DNA of 64,000 nucleotides from Laccaria trichodermophora. Taxonomy: Eukaryota > Basidiomycota > Agaricomycetes > Agaricales > Hydnangiaceae. Position 1 is the first letter of the stretch. Each line of letters starts with the position of its first letter. Both the position numbers and the translations under genes were made by a program. The notes under the pieces were generated by a model that saw nothing but the letters and a program-made list of their open reading frames with translations, was not told the DNA's origin and did not search any database. Where the stretch lies: positions 462,022-526,021 of the forward strand of contig JACTVC010000033.1 of the NCBI GenBank assembly GCA_018417955.1, read 5' to 3'. This document shows positions 22,111 through 35,990 of this stretch, one piece after another.

Positions 22111-23273
22111 TTATGAGTCCTTATGAGTTTATAAGTAAGACTCATTCTTTATCAACTGAGGACTTAGGCAAATTTTTCATTGATTCATTGATTCATTGAT
22201 TCACCTTTCAACACCATGGGAAGCTTTTCCCTTAAACAGAAAAGCAGCCATAAAATCAGGAATAATGGCAAGAAAAATGGCAAAAAATATGTAAAAAATC
22301 AGAATATTGCTTAGTAAGTTGGGGAGACTGTGTTCAGGCTTCAGGGTCAATATCTAAATATAGAAACCACATAAAAGTTGCCAGAAAAAAAGAAAAAAAT
22401 ACCCAAAGATTAAGAAGGATCTTTTCTGTTGCCATGGTGTTGAAGGGGCTGTGTTTGGGGTTCAGCGTCCATATCTAAATATAGAACAAAGTAAGAAAAA
22501 TGGCTAGCAAATTAGAAAAAAATGAGTAAAAAATCAAAATAATACTTTTTTTGTTGTGATGATGTATGAAGGGCTGTGTCCAGTGTTCAGGGTTCATATC
22601 CAAATATGGAAAATTGAGACAACTATGTAAAAATATTATCATATCATGTGATGTGACTATATCATCAGACCAGCCTTCTTGCTCTTTGACATATTGGTCA
22701 AAAATGCATGACAATTTACAAAAAGTGTCCAATTTTTTCAGTATTTTGGTTTTTCTCAATGAGGAATGGTCTGCACATTACTATTTATATATATTTGTAA
22801 AGGTAAGAAAAGGCACTACAATTGTTGTTTATAGAGCTAAGTGAGAGGCTGTGTTTCTGATACTGTGGGAATTTCAACCCAACAAGGAAATTCATCACAG
22901 ATATATAGAGTATGCTATTATAGGTCACAAGATGTAACTAACCATCTTCTTTCTTGAGATATATGCAAAATGGACTGTGGGAATATTTTACCATAAACAG
23001 AAAAATAGTTATAAAATTGGGAAAAATTGCTATAAAAAAAAGCAAAAATAAGAATAGTACATATTGTTGCCATGATATTGACAGCTAGGCTCAGGGCTTA
23101 GAGTCTATTTGCAAATATAGAAGAAAACTCAGAAAATAATAAAGTGATTACATGTCATTGCAGCTGATGGGATGTTAGGAGGTTGGTTACATGACCAATT
23201 TCTCAAAATTAAATTTAAAGTTGACAGGAAGGACTCATACATGCCATGCAAAGCACTGGCCCACACCCACAAG
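22111..23273 (-). mobile_element. Helitron2/Helentron-like non-autonomous element, copy 3
   Basis: A full-length 1163-bp copy with the same two ends and A/T flanks, nested inside copy 4. It is very similar to copies 1 and 2, including the repeated CAGGGTCCATATCTAAATATAG segments. Confidence 0.7.
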
Positions 23274-23399
23274 TACCAGTGTTTGACTATGGCCTCTGGG
23301 CATTCTCTTCCAATCCTATATCACAGTCCATGTAATGGGATCTTGGGATGATGGTCACATGACCAATCACAACAAATGGTGAAAATGAAAGTCATAGCA

Positions 23400-26222
23400 C
23401 TGTAGCTTCTCAAGTCTATGTGAGCTATATTCTGAACTGCTTCCATTGTCAAGATATATGTAAAAGACTTTTCCAAGTGTGATATTGTTTTTCATTGCTG
23501 GTAATGATGCTGGGGTACTGCAAGATTCAAATAGAAAATTGTACTTGTTTGTGATAAAAAGGTACCTAGAAAAACAGAAACAAGCAGAAGATAATAGAAA
23601 TAGATTACTATTGCTCTTGCAAAAGAGGACTCATTTCCACCATGCTTGCAATGGCCTCTTACACAAGTTGATGGTGTTATGCACCAGGGGATGGGTGGCA
23701 ACTTTGTATAGGTAGCAGAAGCATTCATTCCAGTGTTCATTGTAGATAAGACATCTGCCATCAACCACAAATCACTTGTCTTCTGGTCCATTGGGTCACA
23801 TGGTCTGTCTCATCCACAAGATATGTTGAAGACATTACTACAAGATGGAACTTGATATAAGTGCCTGGTAACATGTAATAAGGATATGCATACCTAATAA
23901 CTTGACATGGATGAAAGAGTTGTGTATGAAGTGGGTTTGGTAAATGTACAGGCATTTATCTTGAATAAAGCCCTGGCACAGTTGATGGTAACTGAATCTG
24001 CATGCTCGGATCTTGGCACTTAGCATGTGCCAACAAGGAGGAAATAGCAGGATTGGATAATCCAGCAGATTACTCCACATGACAATTGTAGTAGGTTCTT
24101 CATGCTCAAAGCATTTGGACTAGCCAAGACAACAATGGGCATGCAGAGTTGGTGTGGATGTATTGCTGTAAGATGAATATGGTAGACACATGGCACTTGA
24201 ATTGTTTGGACTGGCCAAGACATCAACAAGCATGCAAAGGAAACAGACAAGATGTGGTAGATAGATAGATTGCACAAATTGTTTGGACTGGCCAAGATGA
24301 TGAAGAGTGCAAGACAGCAAAGCACACAGCAGACTGCCTGCTTTGGATGTGACATTATGTGTGTTGCATTTGGATTGACCAACATGATGACAATGCTAAT
24401 GCATCAGCAAGTTAACAGTTTACTTTCTGGCTTTTAGCTGCTTTTTAGCTTGCGACCAGCTGAAAAGTGTAGAAGCTGGAAAGCTAATCTACCAAAAATA
24501 TGACATCCTAGCAGATCTCAAGAAACACTCAGAATACAAAAAAATTATGATACTAATCTACCTCAAACCCCCTCCTGCCCTATCTTCCCTTCAGATTCTC
24601 AGCAACAAGCGGCCTGAGCTGTCAAGTAATTGAGTGGCACGCTATGAGAGAGAGAAGGAGCACTCTGTACTGACAGTCCATGGATGGAACAGGTCATGCT
24701 ACAGTGTTGAGGAGTGGTGTCCTCTGTGGCTGCAAACAGCATCTGAGGATAGCTGCTGTGTTGCAGAAGTTGGCGAAGTGGGGGTGATGGTAAGAAGGAA
24801 GAGATGATGTGGCAACTGATGGCAACACCACATGACTTTGATATTTGATCAATACAGCCAAACACCTCCATGTCACATTCCTATCTTCAACTCTCATCTA
24901 CCAGCCTTCCCCTCTACCCCACTTGGTCTACTGCATGTACTATGTGGGTGCACTGTGCTGCTGCATCTACTGAAATCATAGTGTGCAGACACATCGTGTT
25001 TTGAACCCTTCTTGATGATGGATTGTGGCAGGTTCAGAAGGCAATCTGGTGTGTCATTCCATGTTCTTGAATATTCTTCTTATGAATTTCCCTCTGACAG
25101 ACTCTTTATGCATCTCTCTGAGCTAGGTAGATTTCCGTGACATTGGGTAGACAATGTAGTTTGGTAAATTTGCACTTTAGTTGCTAGTTTTTACCTTGAT
25201 TGCTCTTTTTTTTGACTTTTTTTTGACTTTTTCAACTTTTTTGTTTGCTTGCCAATAGCCACTTTTTGGAAAATTTGGCCTGGCTTTTTAACTTGTGGCT
25301 TTTCAGGCTTTTCCGCCTTGTAGCCACTTGTACAAGTCGAAAAAAGTAAAGTGTGAAAGTCCTGATGTGTGGCATCACAGAATGCTCTGTGTTGCATTTG
25401 GATTAACCAACATGATGACAATGCTCTGTGTCATGTTTGGATTGACCAAGACAATGATGACAGAGTTTGTACTTAGCAAGCAGAAGTTGATGTTGAGTTT
25501 TTGGAAGTATCTGAAAATGACATACTTCCCTTGTACATGTGGGCTACCTTCCATTTTCGCAAAAAGACTGCAGACCACAGTTTTTTGCAGTCCAGTTTGG
25601 TCTTTTGACTTCTGGGAAAAATGCAGACTGGTTACAGTTACAGTTAAAGCCCAGGGGCATCAAAAAACTGGACCAGACCAGACTTTTAAACACTACTTTC
25701 CTTGATGTTCCATCTGAAATGAACAGTGGGCTTAATTACAGGGGACCTAAATAGTGAATTAGGAGAAAAAATTGGTTGATTTGGTGTTCACAAAGTGTAT
25801 TGTAATTGCAGTGAAACTCTTGTGGCTAGGTCAGTAGTTGAAGAAAAGGTAGGTTCACAGTTTAATGGGGCATAGTCAAAGTCAAAAACTTGTGTCACAT
25901 TCACCATTGGAACTTGGGCTTTGTCAGGTCCTGTGATGCACATGCTCTGTCAAAAAGTAAAAAGGGTAGAATCCTGTTTTGCAGCATAGTATTGCTGATG
26001 TGTTGCAAAAAAAAAAGCATAGTGACAACCTTATCAGAATCAGCTGGTCCTGGGCTCGTTAAACTCAGTTTTTGCAGAAAAATAGTGCATATTCATTTTG
26101 GTGAGAGTCATAATTAGTCTAGGAAAAAATCCCAGTAAGCCTGTGTCAATATTGAGGGAGGAAAGTTAGGATTTCAAACTCCTGAAGTGCTCATATCAAA
26201 GTCCCAGCCACTGATAGTAGTG
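23400..26222. other. Decayed intergenic DNA, no gene recognised
   Basis: AT-rich sequence with only short frames. It holds degenerate repeats of ATTGTTTGGACTGGCCAAGA (about 24105-24385, again near 25390-25460) and a dA/dT-rich block at 25200-25280. No conserved domain or RNA gene was recognised. Confidence 0.5.
24105..24385. repeat. TTTGGACTGGCCAAGA degenerate tandem repeat
   Basis: Four diverged copies of the motif spaced about 70-95 bp apart. Two related copies occur at about 25388-25450 (TTTGGATTAACCAACATGATG type). Confidence 0.5.
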
Positions 26223-26224
26223 TA

Positions 26225-26903
26225 CAGTCGCAGACAAACAAAGACAACAATTTTGGTGATTGTGAGATGGGGACCCTGCACAACCCTCAATATTACTTTT
26301 TATTGCAGAAACGTGAAGATTAGGACCCAACGCTTTGATTTACACAAGCCGATTTTTCGAAATCGATGAAATGGGAAATTTTAGCCCAAAAATATTGGCC
26401 GGATCCTGAATGAACCCTTAAAATTATGAAAAATAGTGCAATTGACTCCTTTTTCAATTCTGTATCTGATCCTGAAGTTTGGCAAAAATCTGACAAGCTG
26501 TTCTTGTAGAAAAAAATGATTCTAAATCACCTAAAATGGCAACTCAGGGTCTTCCACCCCCACGAACCCTCAATGGACCCTGGCCTGTTGATCCCCTTCC
26601 CCTCCCCACCTTCAACACATGCATATTATTAACTTCTGATCAGAATTACAATGTTTAGCAAGTGCCACTCAATTTTTAAATGACCACTGGCATTGGGAGC
26701 CTGCCAGGGGGGGTCCCAAGACCTGTTGAAGACCCCTACGAAACGACAAAAATTTTGGCCAACCCAATCCCTCGTGAGAAAAACTTTAGAGGGGTGTTTT
26801 TGGACGTAGTTTCGCATCCTGAGTTCGAATCTGAAGTCAGATTGTCAAAATATTCATTTCTTCCCAAGCTACTGAAATTGTTGTCTTTGTTTGTCCGCGA
26901 CTG
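26225..26903. mobile_element. TA-flanked MITE, Tc1/mariner type
   Basis: A 679-bp element. The left end is CAGTCGCAGACAAACAAAGA; the right end, reverse-complemented, is CAGTCGCGGACAAACAAAGA. The match extends through about 29 bp with one mismatch. A TA lies immediately outside both ends (26223-26224 and 26904-26905), as expected for Tc1/mariner/pogo-type insertion. No transposase is encoded. Confidence 0.8.
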
Positions 26904-27008
26904 TAAGTGGTCTGAACACGCGCATTTAGAAGGCGAGACATGCACAAAGACGTCGAGAAGCTCCGAGAAGGCACACTTCCATAAGAACATTGTAAGTTGA
27001 GGTGGTCA

Positions 27009-27085
27009 TCTTGTGAGGTTGAAAGAGGGAAAACGTCGTGGACATCCTGAGGTTGAAAGGGGGAAGACGTCGTGAACATCCTCAG
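27009..27085. repeat. Short tandem duplication upstream of gene block
   Basis: Two copies of a roughly 34-bp unit (GAGGTTGAAAGNGGGAANAC followed by GTCGTGNACATCCT) lie in the region 3' of NAA38. No known role. Confidence 0.55.
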
Positions 27086-27131
27086 GCGACGACGGACGAT
27101 TTTCCTCAACGAACCGATAGTGGGGATGAAT

Positions 27132-27428
27132 CTATAGATACGTCCCATCACCCCCTCCTCGCCCAACAAAGCCAGCCGAATGTTTCTCCTGCGCCTCTAC
27201 TTTCTCGATCAATCTCCAAGGGACAAGAATTTGCCCCACATATCGACCATCGCCGTTTTGCCCCACCCCCACACGGTATTCCTCTGCGTTGATTAAGATG
27301 AGATTCAGAGGTTTATCCGTTCCTACAAACGTCCCCAGGAAGATACGGCCGTCGTTTATCGTTACACGAAGGGGTTGCCGAAGAAGGCCCTCCAAGCGTG
27401 CTAATCTATGTGATGATGGTGCGGACAT
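27132..27428 (-). CDS. NAA38: LSM domain protein, NatC auxiliary subunit NAA38-like
   Basis: A single-exon frame of 98 residues from an ATG at 27428 to a TAG at 27132. The Sm1 motif lies at about residues 18-52 (LRVTINDGRIFLGTFVGTD...NLILINAEEYR, with breaks) and the Sm2 motif at about 62-80 (RYVGQILVPWRLIEKVEA). The Gly-Thr-Phe-x-Gly-Thr-Asp pattern and short length match LSMD1/NAA38 (yeast Mak31), the small subunit of the NatC N-terminal acetyltransferase, rather than the snRNP LSm proteins. It is expressed divergently from the SMN gene, with 102 bp between start codons. Another LSM family role is possible. Confidence 0.75.
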   Translation of the reverse strand: MSAPSSHRLARLEGLLRQPLRVTINDGRIFLGTFVGTDKPLNLILINAEEYRVGVGQNGDGRYVGQILVPWRLIEKVEAQEKHSAGFVGRGGGDGTYL

Positions 27429-27530
27429 GGGCCTTTATTTGGTTGAAAAGCAACAGACAAACGGTCATCCTTGTTCAAACTTCAAACCAAGTTCACTTGA
27501 AGTTCACACTTGTACGATTACTTCCTTGAG
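27429..27530. promoter_or_regulatory. Divergent promoter NAA38 / SMN
   Basis: The 102 bp between the two opposite ATG codons must hold the 5' control regions of both genes. No TATA box is obvious. Confidence 0.5.
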
Positions 27531-28461
27531 ATGGCGGGCAGATCCGTAATCTCTTACGACGACATCACCCTGCCCCCAGCAGCGTCATCCATACAACCCC
27601 CGGCTTCCAAGAAGAGGAAGTGGAACAATAATCATAAACCAACATCGACAGTGCAACACTGGGACGACCCTACCCCAAGTATCCACGGCGGAGGTCCTTC
27701 GAACAAGCAATCTAAAGCCAAGGATAAAGAAGTAGTCTTTGATGACGATGAAGCGGAACGGGAGGACGGGGAGAGCCGTGAACTGACACACGAGGAGATT
27801 TGGGATGACTCCGCTTTGGTGGACGCTTGGAATGCTGCGATGGAAGAATACGAAGCCTATAATGGACCAGATAAGGGTTGGAAAAAAGAACCAGTGCACA
27901 AATCGCCGTTGTAAATTCTCTCCCCTTCACCCGTTGCCATTTCTCTGATTATGTTAAATTCTAGGTGGTACAACGTTCCCCCAAAGAAGAAGCCATCAAA
28001 GCCAAGAATGGAACCTGCGACTCCAATATCGTTGAACGAAGCCTCAGTTTCCGTCGAGGAGACAGACTCCAAACCCATCAATTTTGAAACCTTCGTGCCC
28101 ACACACGACCCATCAACATCCGACGACCCAGCGCTAGAACCCCCAAGCATCAGCTATATACCAACTGAAGGATCTGTCCTTGGTTGTGAGGCAGGTACGA
28201 TGATTAGTCAAGATGAAGCTTTTTCGCGTGCTCTGAGTGCAATGTATTGGGGCGGATACTGGACCGCCATGTACCATGTTAGTAATGTCTCTTCCCTGTC
28301 GTCCTATTTACTAACTTAGCCTACAGTGTCAGAGGCAACTTTCTGAGAATGTAATTGCCTCGACCGTGACAGCTGGGGGCAACGACCAAGCAACCGTTGA
28401 CGTTGACGAAGATATGGTTTATGAGGAAGAGGAAGAAGAGTTCGTTTCGACACAAAGGTAA
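27531..28461 (+). CDS. SMN1: Survival motor neuron (SMN) family protein
   Basis: Three exons, 27531-27910, 27965-28277 and 28327-28461, give 275 residues in phase with GT-AG introns. The N-terminal part has the Gemin2-binding segment (EIWDDSALVDAWNAAMEEYE, about residues 89-108), the middle is low-complexity, and the C-terminal YG-box is SRALSAMYWGGYWTAMYH (about 214-231), followed by an acidic tail. The Tudor domain of animal SMN is absent, as in S. pombe Smn1. SMN proteins oligomerise through the YG-box and assemble Sm rings on spliceosomal snRNAs. The intron before the last exon separates the YG-box from the acidic tail. Confidence 0.85.
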
Positions 28462-28906
28462 TTTTACGCATACCCGGAGCAGCTCGGCCCAGGTCCAGCC
28501 CCAAAAAATTGAATGTTCCCCACATGCTTTCGTCTCCATGAACGAACATGTACGTATCTCTGATTTGCCATTCCCATCACCATCAATTGTCTGACACCGT
28601 CGCCCAAAAAATCAAGTTGCAAAGCGGCAAGCACCCACTCCTCTTCTCTCGAGTTCCAAGGGAAAGATACCTGACGTGCCGGAAGCTTTCTCCTGGGTAA
28701 CTCCACGCCCTCCTTTCTAAGAGAGAACCTTGAGAAACGGCGTAGACATATCCAAATTCATGTCTCCTTGGACGAGTATCTACGCCGTTGATCGACAAAT
28801 GCAATACATGAGAGCAATACAAATACATGTAGTTAGTGGGCAGGGCAACCAGACCCTGTTCAAGTCGTGTCTTGTCGTCAATTCTATTCCACGCCGATGC
28901 AATCAA
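28462..28906. other. Convergent 3' intergenic region
   Basis: Lies between the stop codons of the SMN gene (+) and the F-box gene (-). No coding signal or repeat was seen; it should contain both polyadenylation regions. Confidence 0.5.
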
Positions 28907-29814
28907 TCACCAATCCCCGCCCTCATCCCAACCACCTTTATCCCTAACGCCCGAACTGGACAGCTTCGTCTTAGCTCTCGCCTTCCGTCCTCCAAGTGTC
29001 TTGTACATCTCCCTCATCTCGTTCTTGCTGGGCTTCGCCGCCATCTGCTGCCCCCACAATTCCTCTTTCATTTCACGAGGAGTTTGGTACCCCGAATTAT
29101 TCGTGGGCGATGTGTACCCCGAACCACGGGAAAAAGGTGTCGATATCGGGGACTTTTCCCGAGCAGATTTGAGATGGACAATCCGCTTATGCATATCAAC
29201 ATCAGTTGATGTTTTAGCACAAACGTGCGAAATAGAACTCACCCAGTTTTGTTTGGACTCTCGCTTTGTCCATTTTCCGGGAGGCAAACTATCGTCATGA
29301 AAGTTCTCCTTTCTATAGTGTTGAAACCAGACTATTGATCGAATGAACATACGCATGAGGAACGGATTATAAGTTACGCACCATAATTTAAAGATTGACT
29401 TCTTGCCCATTTTTTCGATACAAGAGCGCACTTTGCCAAATCCCGAAGTCCTAACTTTGAAAAGATGCGCTGTGATACTTCAGTCGGAAGCGCTTTAAGT
29501 GGATCGCGTCTCCCGTTCGATATATGGAGTGGGCCTGGCAAAGGCCGTGAGGAAGCACCGCGAACAGGCGAGGACGGCCTGGTGCGGTCTGGAGTTCCTG
29601 GTAATGAAACCTAAAAGGACGTCGTAGATGAGTTAGACACGAATTCATCTCTCTCTGGAGCACATACGACGTTGACTAGATCGTCGTCGGAATCGTCCTT
29701 GTCATCATCGGACATTGGTCGTTGCGAGGGTGATAAGCGCACGTTGCTGAGGCGTTTCTCTACCGGAAGGGCATCAGCGGTATGAGATCTGAGTACGTCT
29801 TGCAGCAGACTCAT
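28907..29814 (-). CDS. F-box protein
   Basis: Four exons on the minus strand, 29814-29668, 29610-29382, 29331-29243 and 29185-28907, give 247 residues. The introns are 50-57 nt and the first starts with a consensus GTATGT. The F-box is at about residues 86-120 (DPLKALPTEVSQRIFSKLGL, then RDLAKCALVSKKW), the SKP1-binding motif of SCF ubiquitin ligases. It is followed by a conserved-looking block with WFQHYRKENF and DDSLPPGKWTKRESKQNW, then a basic tail (EMREMYKTLGGRKARAKTK, ending RDKGGW). There is no repeat-type substrate domain, so the target is unknown. The start lies 85 bp downstream of the DPM1 stop, same strand. Confidence 0.85.
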
Positions 29815-29899
29815 CGTAGCTGCAAGCGTAGGTTGTTTGCTGACGGAGGACCAACGAGGAGTGCTGACTGATGACCAATCCACAGAAATAATCAATAAA

Positions 29900-31117
<1,218 letters not shown>

Positions 31118-34022
31118 ATGACCTCGACATTGAATATTAATCATTTGCCAAAGCCTATACTGCCAACTCATCCCCTAAGGAAAGATACATACGACGGCCA
31201 CTCCGACAACTTTACCCCCATCATAATTGACAATGGTGCCACCACTCTTCGTTGGGGCTGGGGGACCGAAGATGAATCATGGTTACCCTACCAAGGCCCA
31301 AACTGTATTGCAAAGCTCAAAGAGCGTCGTACAAACAAACCTCTTCTTCTATTTGGAGAGGCCATTGAGCTTGAAAGTGGTGCTAGAGCGCAAGCTAAAA
31401 GTCCTTGGGAGGGGGACGTGCTATTGAACTTTGACGCGATGGTATGTCCCAGGTCCTTTTGGTCTCTCAACAGCCATCCTAACACGCCGTGTCGAGACAT
31501 AGGAGAACGTGTTGGATTATGTTTTCATCCAGCTCGGAATCGATCATCCCGACATAGACAACCCTGTCGTGATGACTGAAAGACTCTGCACTCCCCTCCA
31601 TTCGCGAATGCGTCAGTCCACCATTACTCTGAATTGAACCCCCAAATGACATTCGATAAACGCAGTGACCTCCGAACTGATTTTCGAACTCTACTCCTGC
31701 ACTGGTTTGACCTATTGTATCGATGCCATCATGTCTTTCTACGAAAACAGCTGCAAATACCCATTATGGCGTGAATGGAACACGGAGTGCTCGTTTAGAT
31801 CCGACGGTCTTGTCCTCTCATTCAATACCGCTTCCACCTCCGTTATACCAGTATTAAATGGGAAAGGAATTCTCAGCCATGCGAAACGGTACATCCGCCA
31901 CTCTTCCTTCGACCCCACTAACTTAACCCATTCAAATGTAATTCAGGATACCCTGGGGCAGCTCCCAAGCGTCCGACTACCTCTTGAGGTTAATCCAGCT
32001 CAAGTACCCCAACTTCCCAACACGTGTAACAACAGTTCAGACAAATGTAAAACATTCCAGTTCCATTCCCCGTTAAGCTTCACTCATTATTACGCAGTGG
32101 ATGCTCCAGAACCTCTGTGAATTTTCGACTGATTATCCAGCCCTCCTTCGTCAATTGAAAGATCCTCTGAAACTACGCGCATCTGAGCAAGTGATACAAT
32201 TTCCTTTTGCCCTTCCTGTTGTCGAAGAAAAAACAGAAGAAGAATTGGCAAGAATTACGGAGAAAAGGAGGGAACAGGGTCGGAAGTTGCAAGAAATGGC
32301 TGCGAAAACTCGGATGGAAAAGGTATGCACCTCACTCCCATTACTGCTCTGCGTCGTTACCAAATAGCTCTCGTAGCTCGTGCAAAAGGAGAACGATTTG
32401 CAATACCTGCTTGCTTTGAAGGAGGGGAAAGCACGGGATAGCAAGCGGGATTGGGCGGTATGCGCTCTTTGACTGGGAATGACGACCAATGACAACCACC
32501 TCAGAATAAACTGCAAAACGAAGGTTTCGACAGCGACTCAGCCTTGAATGAGATGATCAAGAAACTCGAAAACGACGTGAAGAAAGCACGTAAGAAAGAA
32601 GCTGGGGATGGTGACGACCAGCCTGTATGTATATCTTCCTCAATGTGATGATGTCTTATATCCTCACGCCGTGTTCAGGTAGAAGAACCCACATTCAATT
32701 TAGTCGATGTCCCTGATGCTGACGTACGTTACCCCTCCATTTTACGGGGACTCTGATCTTAAACCCAAATAGCTAGACGAAGAGGGCCTCAAAGAGAAAC
32801 GCAGGCAAAAGCTCTTAAAAGCCGGCTTTGAGTCACGCGCACGCGCGCGAAAAGAGAAAGAACGCGAGCGAGAAGAAAAGCAACGCGAGGAGAAGCGAGA
32901 AGAGGAAGAACGCGAAATGGATTTGAATGGTTGGGCAAGAAAGCTCAGGCAAGAGCAGGAGGTAAGTGCTGATAATTCCGTTTGACGGGTTTCCAACCAA
33001 TGTACATGCCAGGTTCTGATGACGAGAATCAAAGAAAGATCAAAGAGAAAAGCGGCTCTGAGTGATAGGAAGAGCGCTGCTGCACAGGCCCGAATGAAGA
33101 GCATCGCTAACTTGGCTTCTGACGACCGCGTTCCAAAGAAGAAACGCAAAGGCGGAGGAGGTGATCCCGCGTCATTCTGCAACTTTTCTTCTACTAATAC
33201 TCAGGTGCAGAGGACATGTTCGGTGCAGACGATGCCGATTGGGCCATTTATCGTAAAATCGTACGTTCAACCACCTCAGAATGTCATCATGCTTAACCTC
33301 TGGTAGAACACAGCAGCCCCCTCGTCAGACGAAGAAGACGATCTCGCCCAACTAGCCACTGTGGAACATAAGCTTCTTGCGTATGATCCAACATTCACCC
33401 CACAACATACCCATGCATCGATAGCCACCAAGCGCTCTGCCCTGCTATCAGCCTTTCGACCGACATATGAAGAAGGTGACGTTCAAGGTGTGTTTTGTCT
33501 CCCCGTCGCCTCCCACTCTCTAACTTTGACTGCAGGCCACGCCCGTATTCATCTGTCTACGGAAAGGTGGCGAGTGTGTGAGACCTACTTTGCTCCTTCA
33601 ATGGCAGGTGTCGACTCGGCTGGTTTGGGAGAGGTAATCCAAAACGTTCTAGCCCGCTTTACCGAAGAAGAGAAAGGGCGCCTTGTAAAGGTAACTTTTC
33701 TTTCCCCACTGTTATGGTAGACTGACTTTCCCTTGTAAAGAATGTATTCCTAACAGGGGCCCCGTCCCAGCTCCCTGGCCTCGTCCCGAGATTGCAAGCG
33801 ACGCTCCGCCCGATACTACCTCCTGAAATGTCATTTGAGATTGTCAAGGCTAGAGATCCTGTGTTGGATGCTTATAACGGGATGGCCAGGTTTAGTCGAA
33901 CCACGGACTTTAATAAAACCTGGATGTCCAGGGATGAGTATTATGAACATGGTCCAGAACGAATCCGGAGATGGTGGGGAAGCAATTGGGATAACGCATT
34001 ACCCCCAAAATCAGACCGTTGA
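31118..34022 (+). CDS. ARP5: Actin-related protein 5, INO80 complex subunit
   Basis: Fourteen exons, all in phase: 31118-31441, 31503-31611, 31666-31888, 31947-32046, 32098-32322, 32377-32457, 32505-32624, 32679-32723, 32773-32961, 33013-33160, 33205-33260, 33307-33487, 33536-33690 and 33741-34022, giving 745 residues (yeast Arp5 is about 755). The actin fold starts with PIIIDNGATTLRWGWG (about 34-49); DGLVLSFNTAS and VIPVLNGKG are nucleotide-binding regions; FLTGAPSQLPGL and PERIRRWWGSNWDN lie near the end. The large charged coiled-coil insertion with RARARKEKERER is the Arp5-specific insert. Arp5 with Ies6 couples INO80 ATPase activity to nucleosome sliding. RVB1, another INO80 subunit, lies at 58.4-60.1 kb. 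Confidence 0.95.
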
Positions 34023-34286
34023 CAGATGTAATTTTTTCGCGTTGGTTTGATTACTTGTTTCCACTTCCCAACTTCGGTATTATAAGACGGAAAAGTAACA
34101 ACACAAGTCGGAAAGGAACTATTCATGACGTGAAACGTGTACCCGATTGAGCCAACAGCAGAGAAGGAGGAGTATGGTACAGAGGTTTGGGTAATGTGAC
34201 AAATGCCGCGAGGTCGTAGTCGACGCACAACAACAGAGGTCAATCCAACAACTCTTGCTACAATAATAATGACGACATATGTCCAT

Positions 34287-35188
<902 letters not shown>

Positions 35189-35990
35189 GATAGAACGGGC
35201 TTCAGGAGTGAATGTCAGAATACAAAGTGTGTCTTCGTCAAGTTGGGCGACGTACTTGAGGTCAAGGGTGCTGAGAGAAACTGCGGCAGATGATCGTAAG
35301 TAGGAACACCGTTTCGACTCCGCACGTGTGGCTGTGTAGATCACAAACAAGCTTCCATGTCGACAACTTTTTCATCCGTCACACCTCTGTAGCGGGTATT
35401 ACTTACCCCAACATACGTGTGGTACTCACACACTTTCGGTGAATATGACTTCACTTTTTATGGTAATTCTGCTTTTTTCTTCCAATTTCACTGGACTGAA
35501 ATTGGTTTTCCAAGGCCATCCTATGCACGTCTGGATGTGTTGTCGCGTTGTTGCGAGATTGTAAGTTGGACGACTTCCCGAAATATATTTACCACTTCTC
35601 TTTGATACGATTAGACTCAACGAATCGTGAATGTTTCGATTGGTTCCGCCACGATCGGTCCGCAACCAAGCGCCTACCTAACCTCGGCGACTTCAAGCGA
35701 AACGTTCCCTTGACCCAGCTTGACCGTTCTTTTTTGGAGAAAAAATAGCCCAGATAATTTCATTGGAGGCTTCTTTCGTTTGTTCTTCCGTCCAACTCTG
35801 GGAAAGACTACCTCCCGTCTACCTAAAAGCAATTCAGAAAGTGAATCGCCCAAAGTCTTCTTTCCTGCGCCACAATAGTAGCGCTAAGGGTCATGCCACC
35901 TGCCTCGTTTCTGCGCAGCTTATACGCCTACAATCATCTTTTTCCCATACAACTCCAGCGAGCTATCTAGACTTTCCACCCATATTCACA
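35189..35990. promoter_or_regulatory. Divergent upstream region SEC4 / helicase A
   Basis: About 800 bp between opposite start codons. Much of it is repeated in unit 2 at about 46790-48092, interrupted there by a MITE. No clear TATA box was chosen. Confidence 0.45.

Noticed and set aside
15266..23273. Treating the 1.16-kb repeats as ordinary introns of one Helitron gene
   Set aside because: The same sequence also occurs outside genes (7447, 14825, nested at 22111) and copy 2 does not join two compatible frames.
28836..29300. Plus-strand frames of 154-159 codons
   Set aside because: They overlap the F-box gene on the minus strand, whose four exons join in phase and encode a recognisable domain.
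32742..33182. Serine-rich antisense frame in ARP5
   Set aside because: It is the complement of the lysine/arginine-rich ARP5 insert.
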